Shown: positions 1 to 27,956, counted from the stretch's first letter. The stretch: 64,000 nt of DNA from Sycon ciliatum (GCF_964019385.1 NC_088655.1:24252576-24316575), one strand, 5' to 3'. Notes: a model not told the origin generated them from the letters alone. Program-made: numbers and translations.

Positions 1-404
1 ATCGGGGAAATATGGTACTTGATTTGAATAGAAGCCTGATGTGAATAGAAGCTTGGCCCCCAACATTGGCTTCTACAGGAATATGCTGGGTTTGATACGC
101 GACTTTAGGGTAAACAAGTTTGCCGCACTTATAAGCACTTGCAAACTCCATTGCAGCCACTTACACAAAAGGCTTCCTAGCAACTCGACTACGGCCTCTT
201 CACTACAAATGCTACTTAAATAATGAGGGCTTCAGTCATGAATTCCATTGATGATTGTGACAAAAACGTTATGGAATACTATATTCGTTGCCACGGCTGT
301 GATGTGAGTGCACATATAGTTTTATTCATTGCATTATTTAAATAAAAAAGGCTCGCCGAATTTTCGGACCTGTCCCCACCACTAGGGTGCATGGGTGACC
401 TTAC

Positions 405-17026
<16,622 letters not shown>

Positions 17027-19984
17027 GCTTCCACTTCGTCCAGAGCAACCGTAATGAACCTGGAGTGGAACATAGTGAGATATAACCTTGATTGGATGCT
17101 TGCTGATTTAAAACTTTACAGCACCCTGTACTTTTCACCGACCCCAGTTAGCAACCGACCAATTATTGTACTTCAATTCCACCATATGCACCCAGCACCT
17201 TGAGGTGTTGATTCTGGCACGGCAGAGCGTACTGCCTCTGGGAGGTGTTGATTATCATAATTATTATTGTCTGCACTGGATTATTCTATCTCCTTTGCTT
17301 GCCTTCGTACACCTGCACTTTTTGCTAATCTCCTCATACTGTCTGATGATTGGATTTTGCCGTGAAACTCTGAGTAAAAACGAAACAGCCCTATTTTACT
17401 TCCGTTTGTGTACCTCTTGCTTACTTCCATTTCATGTATTTATTCACCGGCCACTGGAATTCGTCATTGATATGGTTTTTAGAGGCAAGTGATGGTTATG
17501 ATGCAATGACTCGTACAGCGCTGCACTATTATGTGCATGATGTGTGCTCTCATCATGCATATAAAAGGGTGGCGGCTCGCACTCTGAAGGGCGGGGCATT
17601 AAATTTGAAAGGGGGCGGTCAAAGAGTGAAGGAGGGCGCAGCGCCCCCGCTGTGTTGCTTTGGCGAGAACCCTGCTGAGAATGCTTGGGTCCCAAAATGT
17701 GCATCTCTTATTGGCCACTGGCTATTGTGAGAATAAATTTAATATTTCAAATAACAACTCGCAGATAAAAACAAAATCTTCAGGCCCAGCTACCATTTCA
17801 CGGCTTACTTTCAATAATGACAACACGCGAAACAAATGATAGCACTTTTCTAATGCATGATCAAGGCTCGCTATTCGCAAGGTTGACTGGGACCTTGACC
17901 CCCCCCCCCCCCCCCCCCAACACCCCCGCCCCAACTTCCCTAATGCCTCCCCTCCGGAACTCCCCCTGACGCCTCCGCCCTCAAACAGGACCGTCACAGA
18001 CAGGCCCAGCGCTGGCCTTTTCAGGTGCATGGTTTCTTCCGAGCCAGGGCTAATGGCAACAGTCCCCTTGAATTGGACCAGCATAGGTCTACGCAGCACT
18101 ATGTTCACTTTTATCCAAGTGTTCGACCACACATACGGCAGAACACAGCGAATCGATTCCTGCAGCCCACACACTCTCAGACTTACCTTTTCAACTTGAA
18201 ACGTTCCGTAGCTTTCAAGCCGTGGCGTCAAAACCCATCAGCGCGCGGAGCTAAAGTTGCCTCCAAATCAAATACAGCTTGTACTCGTCGAATACAGCTT
18301 CCTCCGCACACCTTTCTCTCTGAAAAGCGTCTTGCTGGAATACCTCTCCGAATCGCTCACGCTGTTTTCGAGTTTCATTGGACGTTCCGTGTATATCAAC
18401 GGTGATCCCTCTGCATTTTAGGAGCCAGACTCAGGTATTCGCGTACAGGGTCGCTCGCCGGGTGAAGCAGCATGCTGGGAGTAGCGTGAGCACTTTGGAG
18501 AGCACCTGGCTGCGCTGTCGGTGCTTTGCGGCACCAGCCGACCAAAGTGCTTCGTAGTTTCTTGTACTTTTAACGTGTTCCTGCCGAAACGGTTTTCTCC
18601 GCGAGCAGACCAGAGAGGAGCGAACGATGCATCTGTGACTCGATGTACAAGCACTTGAGCGAAAGTGGTCTTCGCAGTCTGCCAGGATGGATATCAACCC
18701 GGAGGTGTCATTTCTTCGGTTTATCATCGACATCGCACTGAAGTGGCGCGAAGTGGTCGCTAGATCGCTGTGAGTTTCACGATACGCAGCGCAGACCACC
18801 TGAGCTGAACATAACACGTGCGACTGCAACAGCAGCAACAGCAAGGTTGGACACTTACACCTATTGTCCTTTACTTCATGATCGGAGCAAGGTTTCACAC
18901 CGGAATGCTCATCCTTCGTGCGGTAGCGGGCAACCATCGATGATAACTCTCGTCACTCACATCAGTGAGATTGAGAGGGCAGGTGACCATGTTCCTTGAG
19001 ACTGTAGAAAGGTTCTCTACTCAGAGAAATACTTCGCTAAAGTAGATGATGCAGTGAAACGATTACCGCCATGTTCTGTGAATGTCGAATTTACACGTGT
19101 ACTACGCTTAGTACATGATTGATCTATTTCAAGAGACGTAACAAGCAGTAGATCTACCTCGAGGCACTCTACTTTCGCGGTCACAGAGACCGGAAATCTC
19201 CACGCAAGGTCCTCACACCCGAAGCAAAGAGATCAATCGATAAGACTTTTTTTGGATGATAGCTACATGTACAATGTACAACCATGTAGATCTACTCTAC
19301 AATACAGTCTACACCATTCCATAGCTCAGGATCAGGACATCAGGACATCGCTGCCCCATGATAGCGACACCGTAGACCCGGGTGCTCGAATGAGACACAG
19401 GGTACCAAAACAGAAACACCCTGAAATTGTACCTAAACTTGTTCCGATTTCGTTTAGTTTTCACAAATACCATCAACATACGGCCTGCTAACGGTATGCC
19501 AAATTTCAGCGCTGCCCGGTAAACACTTTTTGAAATACTCGCGACCCACTTTTTGCTGGGTCCTTGATTCGAGGATATGGGTCTCCTGTACGGTGCTGCC
19601 AAAGACCTGCTGAATCTGCGGCTCCACTGACCATCTTGCTCTCAAAAATGAAGTAGTAAGTTACTACTCCCTGCCCTCAACTGCCACACCAAGCGTAGAC
19701 GATGGCAGACCCGTGTGCTTGAATCGGAGACGATCTGACGAGTTCGCTGTTTCTGATTCGAGCACCCAATTTTCAAATAAAAAATCCGAAGGAAATACGA
19801 CAATTTTACTGCGTCTGTAGCTTGTGTTGTAGCGCACCCAGGTTCTGAATTCCTGCTGGGTGGGTCAAGCCAGACTCTCTTCCCTGTTCCATCGCCTCTC
19901 CAAAAGTATATTCTGACATTCTTGAGATTTACAGATGAGAAATTGCACACCTGTCAAATCGTTTCTGATTCGAGCACCCGGGTC
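17027..19984. other. 5' flank of the VWA gene, no supported gene
   Basis: This holds the likely promoter and 5' UTR of the minus-strand gene. Visible are a poly-C run at 17898-17920, GC-rich short inverted steps near 17630-17650 and repeated phrases such as GATTCGAGCACCCGGG near 19390, 19750 and 19970. Open frames at 17722-18231 (-), 18025-18405 (+) and 18431-18937 (-) match nothing I recognise and have no splice support. Confidence 0.5.
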
Positions 19985-19991
19985 TACTCCA

Positions 19992-20054
19992 TAGCTCCGT
20001 GGTTAGAGCATGACTGGCCTCAAAATGTCAAGCGTAGGTCCCTGGTTCGAGTCC
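19992..20054 (+). mobile_element. tRNA-derived SINE head (block A)
   Basis: It has a pol III A box (TAGCTCCGTGG, 19992-20002) and B box (GGTTCGAGTCC, 20044-20054) at tRNA spacing. The anticodon arm is too irregular for a functional tRNA, so it is a SINE or pseudo-tRNA. The same unit opens block B. Confidence 0.65.
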
Positions 20055-20172
20055 TGCCTCCTGGTGGTGACAGACAGACAGGCAATAGTTTTCAGACTTT
20101 TCCCTTTTCCATTCCCTGAACTTTTGAACGATAGCGAATGTGATTATGTCCCTGGTTTGAGCCCTGGGCCAC

Positions 20173-20365
20173 TAGGCACTGGCGGATAATGCTCGAAAAG
20201 GTGGCACATTCTGCTCGAAAAGCAGTGAAATAATATTGGCAGAACCATACAAACCTTATGGCGGGCAATTCCTCGAATTCTGCTCCATTTCTTTACCCAC
20301 ATACCAAAAATGCATGAAACCTACCAGAAAAAGTACCGAATTCTGCCAATTTTTCTGCCGGCATT
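20173..20365. mobile_element. MITE with GCGGATAATGC termini, copy 1 (block A)
   Basis: Terminal inverted repeats GGCGGATAATGC and GGCATTATCCGC bound about 190 bp. Its interior is an inverted, diverged match to 21412-21808. It carries about one and a half units of the 30-bp repeat that is amplified there. Confidence 0.68.
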
Positions 20366-20553
20366 ATCCGCATAGGCCCCTGGTGCCCCAGTGGTCGTGA
20401 CAGTCATGTTTTTCTTCAGATTGTTTCCCTTTTCTCTCCCTCACTTTTTTATTGGAGTAGATAGTCACTACAGTCCGTTTCAAAACTATAGACACGTACC
20501 TAGGCAAAAACCGTTATGCCAGCATCTACATTTTGTATACCACATAAAATCTG

Positions 20554-20846
20554 AAGACATCCAAGAAGAAGATTGCCTGATGAGTCCAGCGGGGACGAAA
20601 CGTACGTCGCAATCGAGCTATGTCGTTGCTGTGTCATCATCTATGTGCCATGCGCTACTTGATGTACCAGCCTGCTATGCCGGATACCGCCAGCCATGCA
20701 TCGACCAGGCGCCAGGCGCGAACTGATGGTGGTGGTGGTGAGAAGGAGAGCTCTGTGCCAGAACTTTGCAGCCTAGAGAGCGTGTGTGGGCAGGCGTGTG
20801 TTTACCGCCATATTGCCAGGTGTGTCTTTACCACCATATTTATCAA
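20554..20846 (+). mobile_element. hammerhead-ribozyme-bearing non-autonomous retroelement
   Basis: 293 bp flanked by the 13-bp direct repeat CACATAAAATCTG (20541-20553 and 20847-20859). That sequence occurs once in block B (42037-42049) with no insertion. The 5' end carries a full hammerhead ribozyme; the 3' end is TTTACCACCATATTTATCAA. There is no poly(A) tail and no open frame with protein features. The structure resembles metazoan retrozymes or ribozyme-carrying SINE/Penelope-derived units, but it is present as a single monomer. A 3' fragment of the family is at 47257-47315. Confidence 0.88.
20556..20624 (+). ncRNA. type I hammerhead self-cleaving ribozyme
   Basis: The core is CTGATGA (20577-20583), stem II GTCC/GGAC (20584-20587, 20593-20596) with loop AGCGG, then GAAA (20597-20600), short stem III ACGTACGT, and cleavage triplet GTC ending at 20608. 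Stem I pairs GATTGC (20571-20576) with GCAATC (20609-20614). After an internal loop, GACAT (20556-20560) pairs with ATGTC (20620-20624). All invariant core residues are present. The internal loop in stem I is where natural hammerheads make the loop-loop contact with stem II. Confidence 0.93.
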
Positions 20847-21411
20847 CACATAAAATCTGTGCTCACTTTGTGCATAATTTTTTCCAAGTATTAGTTGGGC
20901 GTCTGTTATCCAATCGTTTAGAAACTATATGAGAGTAATTGTGGAGCGGACCTGAGCAATATTCCCGGAAAACTATTCTCAAAACGTTCCAGCCAAATTT
21001 GAAATATTTCAAAAACACTGCGCGTCTATAGTTTTCAAATGGACTGTAGATGCATGTACATGTATATTGTACACCATGATCAAGGCTGACGTTTCAGTGA
21101 TGGTTCGGTGGTACTGTCTCCACCTTGCCCTTGACCTAGCCCTTTTACAGCGAGACCTGTTGCATGCTTCGCACTCTCAAGTCACGTGAATATTTCTATC
21201 CTTGTCTTTTGGTGAGAGCTTGGGCAATCCACTTTAACTTATCCAAGCAAGAAGGAAGCAATGCCTGTTCACGCTGGTGAAGTAAAATAAAATAGACCAT
21301 GCAACCAACCAAACCTTGATCTGGGTTTGCACGTGCACCACTGAACCGGTCTGAACAACGTCGTCACTCGTCAGGGTTTTGCTGGCCTGCTACATCTACA
21401 TGTACCCCTTG

Positions 21412-21808
21412 GCGGATAACAATGCGGACAGAAAAATTGGCCGAACTTGGTACTTTCTCTGGTATGTTTCGTGCATGTTTGGTCTGTGGATGAAGAAATG
21501 GAGCAGAATTCGAGGAGGTGCCTGTCATAAGCCTTGATAAGGTTTGAATGGTTCTGCCAATTTCACCACTTTTCGAGCAGAATCTGCCAATTTCACTACT
21601 TTTCGAGCAGAATCCGCCAATTTCACTACTTTTCGAACAGAATCTGCCAAGTTCACCGCTTTTCGAGCAGAATCCGCCAATTTCACTACTTTTCGAGCAG
21701 AATCCGCCAATTTCACTACTTTTCGAGCAGAATCCGCCAATTTCACTACTTTTCGAACAGAATCTGCCAAGTTCACCGCTTTTCGAGCAGAATATGCCAA
21801 TATCCGCC
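21412..21808. mobile_element. MITE with GGCGGATA termini, copy 2 carrying an expanded array (block A)
   Basis: It starts GGCGGATAACAATGCGG and ends near CAATATCCGCC. It is an inverted relative of 20173-20365, but its interior has grown into eight 30-bp units. Confidence 0.66.
21551..21790. repeat. 30-bp tandem array, 8 units (block A)
   Basis: Units of type CTGCCAATTTCACTACTTTT plus CGAGCAGAAT end at 21580, 21610 and so on to 21790 at an exact 30-bp period. Variant units (GTTCACCGCT, GAACAG) are ordered differently from block B, indicating conversion or unequal exchange. Period 30 keeps frames open, which creates false open frames on both strands. Confidence 0.92.
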
Positions 21809-24020
21809 GAGGTCTACATGTACAGTGCCTGCATCTTTAAAACTATTGCGTCATGCAATCTCTATTCGGCGTATTCTTCTTCATAACCTGCCGCATGCCG
21901 ACGGGGATTTCCTCGACTTAGGCTAAGCCCTGTGGAGAATTTATGAATACTGGGAAACTCCGAGAAGGCGTACCCCTATGGGGCAGCAGAATATTTTTAA
22001 CTAATGACATTGTAGTGTCCGATGGACCGGGTCCATTACTTCATCAGTGTACAGTATTGTTAGTTCTGTTTGTGTGTTCCACTTGGTTGGTTGGTAGGTT
22101 GGTTGGTTGCTCTGTCTATCTTTATTCGCACAATAAACGGGAACTAGGCCCAATGATATAACGGCGAATGGATGAGCAGAATTTAGAAAAGAAAGGAGAA
22201 AATTACGAAAAAAAAAGTGTCTGACAGTGGAGTCAAGGGAGTATCAGGGGTGACAGGGTGGTCGAGGAGAGCTAGGGGGCGGGCTAGTCTGAGCAACAAT
22301 AATTTATGTTAAGCAACTATAATACTTATGCTAAACTTTTTCTGCACTTCACGAAGTCATTTTGTGTGAGACAAGGCCTAATCACTGGTATCCGCATTGG
22401 AGACTTGGTATGGATGGAGTTGTTGCTGTTGTTGTTGTTGTGGTTGTCTACTTACTTTTGATTCTCCAAGGGCAAACGGATGCTTATCAATATCATGGGA
22501 TCGGGAGTCGGGATAGAGAGAAAACAGAGGGGGGGGGGGGGGGGGGGTAGATAGGAAGAGATGTAAGAAAGGGACGTCACGTGTGTCAGTGAACGGGCGG
22601 GGGGGGGGGGCTACGTGGTGAAAAAGAGTGCTGGCCTAGCTAACGTAACTCGTTAGCCAGCTGGTAGACCTCTACATGGTCTGGCTGCTGACCAAAACGA
22701 GGACGAAACGACCTGATGAGCTCAGGACAGTCGCCAGACCGGATTTTTGGCAAGGGTCGGTTGGGCCATGCATGGGACACACGTGACCTACATGTACTTA
22801 TTATGTGTCTTTCATTCATTTTTTATTTTTGTCAGCGCTCATATCATGTCATTTTAATGAATGGACTTGTAGGATTCGATCGTGCAGCAAGCACCGCGCT
22901 GCGAGTTTGGAGTCGATCGTGGCTACTGCGCTAGGCATTGTGGCTGTGATCTAACTTCTAAGTCACAGTAAGTGTTCCACTGTGTTGTGATCGACGTGCT
23001 ACAGTATACAGAGCTATACAGACGCTACGGGCGGGGCTGTTTGGCACGGGTATGCCTGGCTAGCTAGCTAGCTAGCTGGGTCGATGAATTGTAGTATTTC
23101 TTGCAACGTGGCGGATATACCGTTCCACTAATCTATATCAAACTACAGGTAAGCTTTGGAAGAGGTTCAATGCTTCATATGTCAAACCATCCTGCTCAGG
23201 CGGTCTTGCGCTTTACAGCGCTTGACCATCATGGATCTTTCTCATTGTATAAATTTAATCCAGAATATTTGGTATCAATTTTATGACGTCACTTTTATAA
23301 TTATTTATTATTATTATTATTATTATTATACGCATTCCCGCGTTGAAGTGTAGCAGCAGTATGCTGCGTCCACAGCTTCGCTTATGCAGAATGACTTGGG
23401 TGAGAGGAGAGGGGAGAGAAAGCAACAAGGCAACCAACATCTATGAAATAGGTCACAATAACATGAAGAGAACCAACTTACATATGCATGATTGCACAAG
23501 AATGGAGACGACAAATGGCTATAATCATTGTGCCACAAAACCGGTACACAGGAGATCTGTCGACAATGTAACGAAACATAAAACTCAGTTACTCAATACA
23601 TGTTCCACTAAATTACAAGAGAACAACGCTACAACATTAGAATTGCCGCTAAATTATCGCAAGTGTAGAGAACGAGTCCAATACAAATGAAAACCATGAA
23701 CAGACTGTCCCGAAGTTATTTTGGGAACAAATAATTGTACTACATGTACTTGCTGATACTGACGCTGACGGAACACGAATTTGAGTTGAATACTCACGAA
23801 GTCTTGTACATGTACATCATTATGCGCCGGTGTTGTGGAGTAAGCAGGTACGTCAGTCACCAATCCAGCCTCAGCTCCGCGCTTGCTGCAGCAGAATGTT
23901 GCCCACGTTTGCTTTGCCTCCTCACGGATAGACGAGTTTTATAATAGCCGTACAAAAACATTTTCATAATTCACAGCAATACTGTCCTGGAAATGCTTAT
24001 AAGTTTCCAGTGTGGCACAC

Positions 24021-24021
<1 letters not shown>

Positions 24022-24062
<41 letters not shown>

Positions 24063-24066
24063 AAAC

Positions 24067-24113
<47 letters not shown>
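24022..24113. repeat. (CA)n microsatellite (block A)
   Basis: A CACACA tract interrupted by TACACAAACCTA. The block B equivalent (48452-48579) is longer. Confidence 0.94.
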
Positions 24114-24116
<3 letters not shown>

Positions 24117-24481
24117 TGATCAGGTTCAAAAAATTTAAAAAAATTGTCTCACACTGCTGCATACTTAGTTGTCATTCAAAAAATTCGAAAATCTGTTGAC
24201 TCACGCTCGTATGCTTGTGCACATTTGGAAATCCCAATGAAATCATTCGTATAACCTCTGTAATACATGCATATCTGCTGCTACACCAGGTTTTTTCCAT
24301 ATTAGGAGGCTCCACTACAGCCAATTCAGCATCTCTTAAAATCAACCTACGGTGGGAAATCCGTTGCCAGGAGCGTACTCCGTAGTCTCCTCGTGGACTC
24401 AAATCCGGTGAACTGCTGACGTTCACGTGTGCCAACCGTGGCCTGTCGCAAGCAGCAGCAGCAGCGGCAGCACCGGGGGAA

Positions 24482-26892
24482 ATGGATCGTGCACACGAGG
24501 GCATTCTGCGACGACTGCGCATGGACCTGCGGAAGAGCCTGGCAGTGGACGACCACCTGCTCGACCACCTGTACTGCAAGCGCATCATCACCGAGGCCGA
24601 GAAGCTAGATATCAAGGCCAAGGAGAGCGATGGCGGTGGTGGTGGTGGCAGGCCGGTATGCGGTAGGGAGCAGGTGAGTCAGCAGCTCTGTGCTTAGGGG
24701 TGTAGGGCATTGCAGTACGGTGAAACCTGCCCTAAGACGACCGCTCTGAAGGGGCTTTCGAAACCAGGTCTCTGTTGCCAGGTGCAATTGGCTGGAATTA
24801 GCATCCCTTGGTGCTGGTTGCAGTGGTAGTCAGGGAGAGGTTGTTTCTCTATTCGAGTGGTCGCCTTGACAGTTTTTACTGCACTTGAGTGATTGTACAT
24901 GAGTGGACTGGGGCAGGGGGGGGGGGGGGGGTAGGCAGCAGTTCATTTGTATCTGATTGCGGGGAGGGGGGGGGGGGGGTTCCGTTTAAAAGCAAAATGT
25001 TGGTTGCGGGGGGAGGGGGGGGGGGTTGAGCAGGGCAGAAAAGCATTATCTGGTTGGGTGGGGTGGGGATATAGTGAAGCAGAGTGTTTGTATCGTGTTT
25101 CTTTTGCGTATATGTTCTCCACGGCAAATCCCCTCAACCACACCACTCATTATGCCCTTACCTACAGGTCCGCCAACGTCTGTAATTTCCTTTGAAAGAA
25201 TAATATATGGTAGAATGAAATACAGTACTGCCGGGCGCCGAAGAACGGACCTCCGAAGAACGGCCAGGCTAGATTTTCTTAAGAATGGTCTTCGCTGCAT
25301 TTTTTTGCAGATAATTGTAAGGACGGAAACCGTAATGTAACACTATTGTACACTCAGATGTTTAACTCTGCATAAATGTACATGTATGCCTGTACCATCG
25401 AATAAGAACGAAACTGCTGTGTTCGCTAAAACTAGGAACACTCTAGGCTATAACCCTGACCCCCAGTTCTTCGGCGCCCGACAGTACTGTAGCAATAAAA
25501 TTGAATAAATATTGCAGAATACAGTCGTCCCTCTCTAATCCGGCACTTGTTTATCCGGAACCCTTGCCAACCGGCGCACTTTCTGACGAAACCGATATTT
25601 TTCGTTCAATTCCTACATCTTAATCCGGCACTTGAATTCCGCCTCCGGCAGTGACTTTTTGAAACGAATCGCTCAAACTGCACGTAGTTTGATTTCATAA
25701 TCCGGCAGTCCGACTGTGCGTGTGTGTGTGCAAGAGTACGTATACATGTGAACATGTTCTCTGTTTTACTTTATCACTGTGTATATTCCTGGAGAAAGTT
25801 GAGAATATAAAGCCGTGCACCAAATACTGGAGTCGACACGGAAAAACCCTGCGTTTTGACGTATGATACATGCATGCAATTGGGTAGGGCCGGGTCAGAG
25901 GGCAGGATTTCTTAATCCAGCACCCTCGTTAATCCAGCAGAAAATGCCGTAGCAAAAGGTGCCGGATTAGAGAGGGACGACTGTATGTCCTGTCATCTGA
26001 CTCTGATGTCATGATTCCAATATCTCCTCTGCTATGACTCTGTCCCATTGCCCCATATCACCAGGCGGAAATTATCCTGCAGCTGTTGCCGTCGCGCGGT
26101 CGCAGTGCCTTTGCCGTCTTCCATGACGCGCTCCAGCACTCCGCGCTCCGCTCCAATCACGAGCTGGCGGCCCGACTGCGCTCGGCCGAGCAGAAGGAGC
26201 TGGGCGGCAAGGACGTGACGTGCTTTGCTGCGCCCGTCGAGGAGACAGCCGGCAGCCGCACCCGGACAGGAGTAGCGGAGACTGGAGACAGCAGCAGCTT
26301 TGACAGAAGTAACAGCTCTGGCTGGGCCAGTCGACCGTCCAGCATGGATGAAACTGACGGCAGTTGTTCCGGTAATAGTTTGTTTGTTAAGAAAGTGTCT
26401 GCTCCGAACGGTCGGAGCTTGCGCTTCCTGCCGACTGATTTGACACTTGGCTGATTCACGGCTGGGTCTGGAGCACACGAGAATCCCAGCGTTCCGAGCA
26501 GAAACATTCTTCACCAATTAGCGCCGATGTCGCAACATCTTAGTTTATTGATTGTTTTGTATGAATACAGAAGATGTGTTTCAAGCATGGCTTGTTGGGA
26601 ATGCACTGAGTACAGATATGCAATGAGGTTACGATAAGCTGCTACGTGTATATAGCACAGGCCAAGCCCCCCCCCCCACACACACACACACAAACAACAC
26701 CACCACCACCACCATCCCACATCCTCATTCTCTCTTTTTCGCTCGCTCGCTCTCTCTCGCTCTCTCTATCTATCTATCTATCTATCTCTATCTCTCCCTC
26801 TCTCTCCTCTCTATCAATCTCCCTCTCACTCTCTCTCTCCCTCTCTATCTCTCTATCTATCTATCTATCTTCTCTCTCTCTCTCTCTTTCTT

Positions 26893-26953
<61 letters not shown>

Positions 26954-27290
26954 TTTGCTACATTCCAACGCAGGCATGAGGCACAATCCGTGGCACGACG
27001 ATCGCTTTCGCAAGCTGATGGTCTGGCTGGTCAAAAGCATGGAGCCGGCCGAGGCACGCCTGGTCTGCTTCGGCGAGGGGCTTCTCTCTGACACGGACAT
27101 GCTCGAGTTGCAGGGCAAGGAGATCCAGGGCAGCATCAGGCATAACATGCTCTTGATGGAACGCTTGCGCATTGGCGGACCAGCGAGCTATGACAAGTTT
27201 CTCGCCGCCGTCAAGGAGATGGGGCCCCAGCTTGCGGCGAAGTATGACTCACTGGCCGAACTTAAGCACCCCGCCGTGACCTTCCGCTAG
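24482..27290 (+). CDS. tandem-CARD (death-fold) adaptor-like protein, block A copy
   Basis: Three exons, 24482-24673, 26065-26371 and 26974-27290 (stop TAG), give about 271 residues. Junctions are GTGAGT/CACCAG (phase 0) and GTAATA/AACGCAG (phase 1), all GT-AG. The start has a good context (GAAATGG). Residues 1 to about 115 form a CARD split by intron 1 (AHEGILRRLRMDL, LLDHLYCKRIITEAE, then ILQLLPSRGRSAF and FHDALQHS), as in CRADD or caspase-9 type CARDs. A Ser/Thr/Gly linker follows. Exon 3 encodes a second helical death-fold unit with CARD-like pattern (FGEGLLSDTDMLELQ, SYDKFLAAVKEMG). CARDs mediate homotypic assembly in apoptotic or innate signalling. No caspase, kinase or NACHT domain is present, so an adaptor role is inferred. 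It converges on the RapGEF gene. Confidence 0.8.
24713..24881. mobile_element. short MITE in CARD intron 1 (block A)
   Basis: The ends CAGTACGGTGAAACCTGCC and the reverse complement of CAGTAAAAACTGTC are imperfect inverted repeats continuing into AAGACGACC/AAGGCGACC, about 169 bp. Confidence 0.6.
25223..25489. mobile_element. TA-target MITE (CAGTACTGCCGGGCGCCGAAGAAC), block A
   Basis: 267 bp with about 24-bp inverted termini flanked by TA (25221, 25490). It is in CARD intron 1; the block B copy at 49685-49937 is at the same place. Confidence 0.84.
25522..25983. mobile_element. pogo/Tigger-like MITE (CAGTCGTCCCTCTCTAATCC), block A
   Basis: 462 bp with about 25-bp inverted termini flanked by TA. 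The interior repeats AATCCGGCA. It sits next to the previous MITE inside the same intron. Confidence 0.86.
26730..26950. repeat. (CT)n / (CTAT)n tract before the CARD exon 3 acceptor (block A)
   Basis: About 220 bp of CTCTCT with CTAT blocks ends 23 bp before the AG at 26973. It acts as an exceptionally long polypyrimidine tract. Confidence 0.93.
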
Positions 27291-27654
27291 GTCAGTTCTC
27301 AATCATGAGGCCGTGGCTTGGACGATTCCAAGAGATTGACTAAAGACGCATATTTTTATCAGCAGAGTTATTTTTTATGGCGGCTCCTGACCTAAGCAGC
27401 TGCTTCCAGTGCAAGCTTAATAGCTTGTGGATGCATACAAGGATGTGAGCGTGAACTTGGGTGTGAGCGTGGGTGTAGGTGAGAATTTTTTGGATTCAAA
27501 CTGTCCAGGTCGATATTAGTAGAACCCTTGATGAGTTGATCCTATACACGCTGTGTATAACCACGGCAGTCTCCCAAACTGTCTGAGTGCTATTTTGAGA
27601 CTTATTATGGAGATTTATTACCCCCCACAGCCATTTATTATTTCTCACGTGCAC

Positions 27655-27920
27655 ACACACACACACCTTTGGACCTTTGGAAAGCCCATCGCCGAAGGCG
27701 ATGATAGCTATTAGGCGAGGCAGTAGTTCTTGTGTCGGGATAAATCATTCGGACGGCGAAAGTCGCGGCCGCAGACACAGACGAACACTCTTGGTTGGGG
27801 CTGGCTTGGTGGCTTCCGACGGCTACGTTCGCGCCAGTCCCTCTAGTCCTGAGCAAGGTGGTACCATTGCGCCTCCGGGATACCGGTCGCACGCAGGTCT
27901 GAAGCTGCCACATCTCTCCA

Positions 27921-27925
<5 letters not shown>
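27655..27925 (-). mobile_element. LINE 3' relic with zinc-finger-like tail (block A)
   Basis: The minus strand reads a C-terminal LINE ORF2-like segment: a GIPEAQWYHLAQD step, one stop codon, RDWRERSR, then VCGRDFRRPNDLSRHK, similar to the cysteine-histidine finger at the end of many invertebrate LINE proteins. A short CATCGCC/GGCGATG hairpin and a GT repeat follow. The block B copy (52135-52405) lacks the stop. Confidence 0.6.

Positions 27926-27956
<31 letters not shown>

Larger units (their letters stand above)
20471..21046. mobile_element. TA-target MITE (CAGTCCGTTTCAAAACTATAGAC), block A copy with nested insertion
   Basis: Terminal repeats of about 25 bp flanked by TA (20469, 21047) suggest a Tc1/mariner-type short element. 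The block B copy (41976-42236) is 261 bp. This one is longer because the ribozyme retroelement at 20554-20846 is inserted in it. Confidence 0.82.

Noticed and set aside
17722..18231. Minus-strand 169-residue open frame upstream of the VWA gene
   Set aside because: No recognised domain; it spans a poly-C run and lacks matching splice sites to the signal-peptide exon.
18431..18937. Minus-strand 168-residue open frame with a Leu-rich stretch
   Set aside because: The hydrophobic stretch is internal, no family recognised, and a better signal peptide with a consistent splice phase is at 17026.
21551..21790. CRISPR-like appearance of 30-bp units
   Set aside because: Units are contiguous with no spacers, in a eukaryotic transposon; not CRISPR.
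21534..21926. Three overlapping plus-strand and one minus-strand open frame of repeated PISLLFEQN / KVVKLADSAR type
   Set aside because: They are translation of a 30-bp array, whose period keeps all frames open; no start context or splice support, and the same in block B.
22700..22735. GGACGAAAC followed by CTGATGAGCTCAGG, hammerhead words (also near 46675 in block B)
   Set aside because: The order and spacing leave no room for stem III, a cleavage triplet and stem I in any circular permutation, and no stem II pairing forms. Taken as chance.
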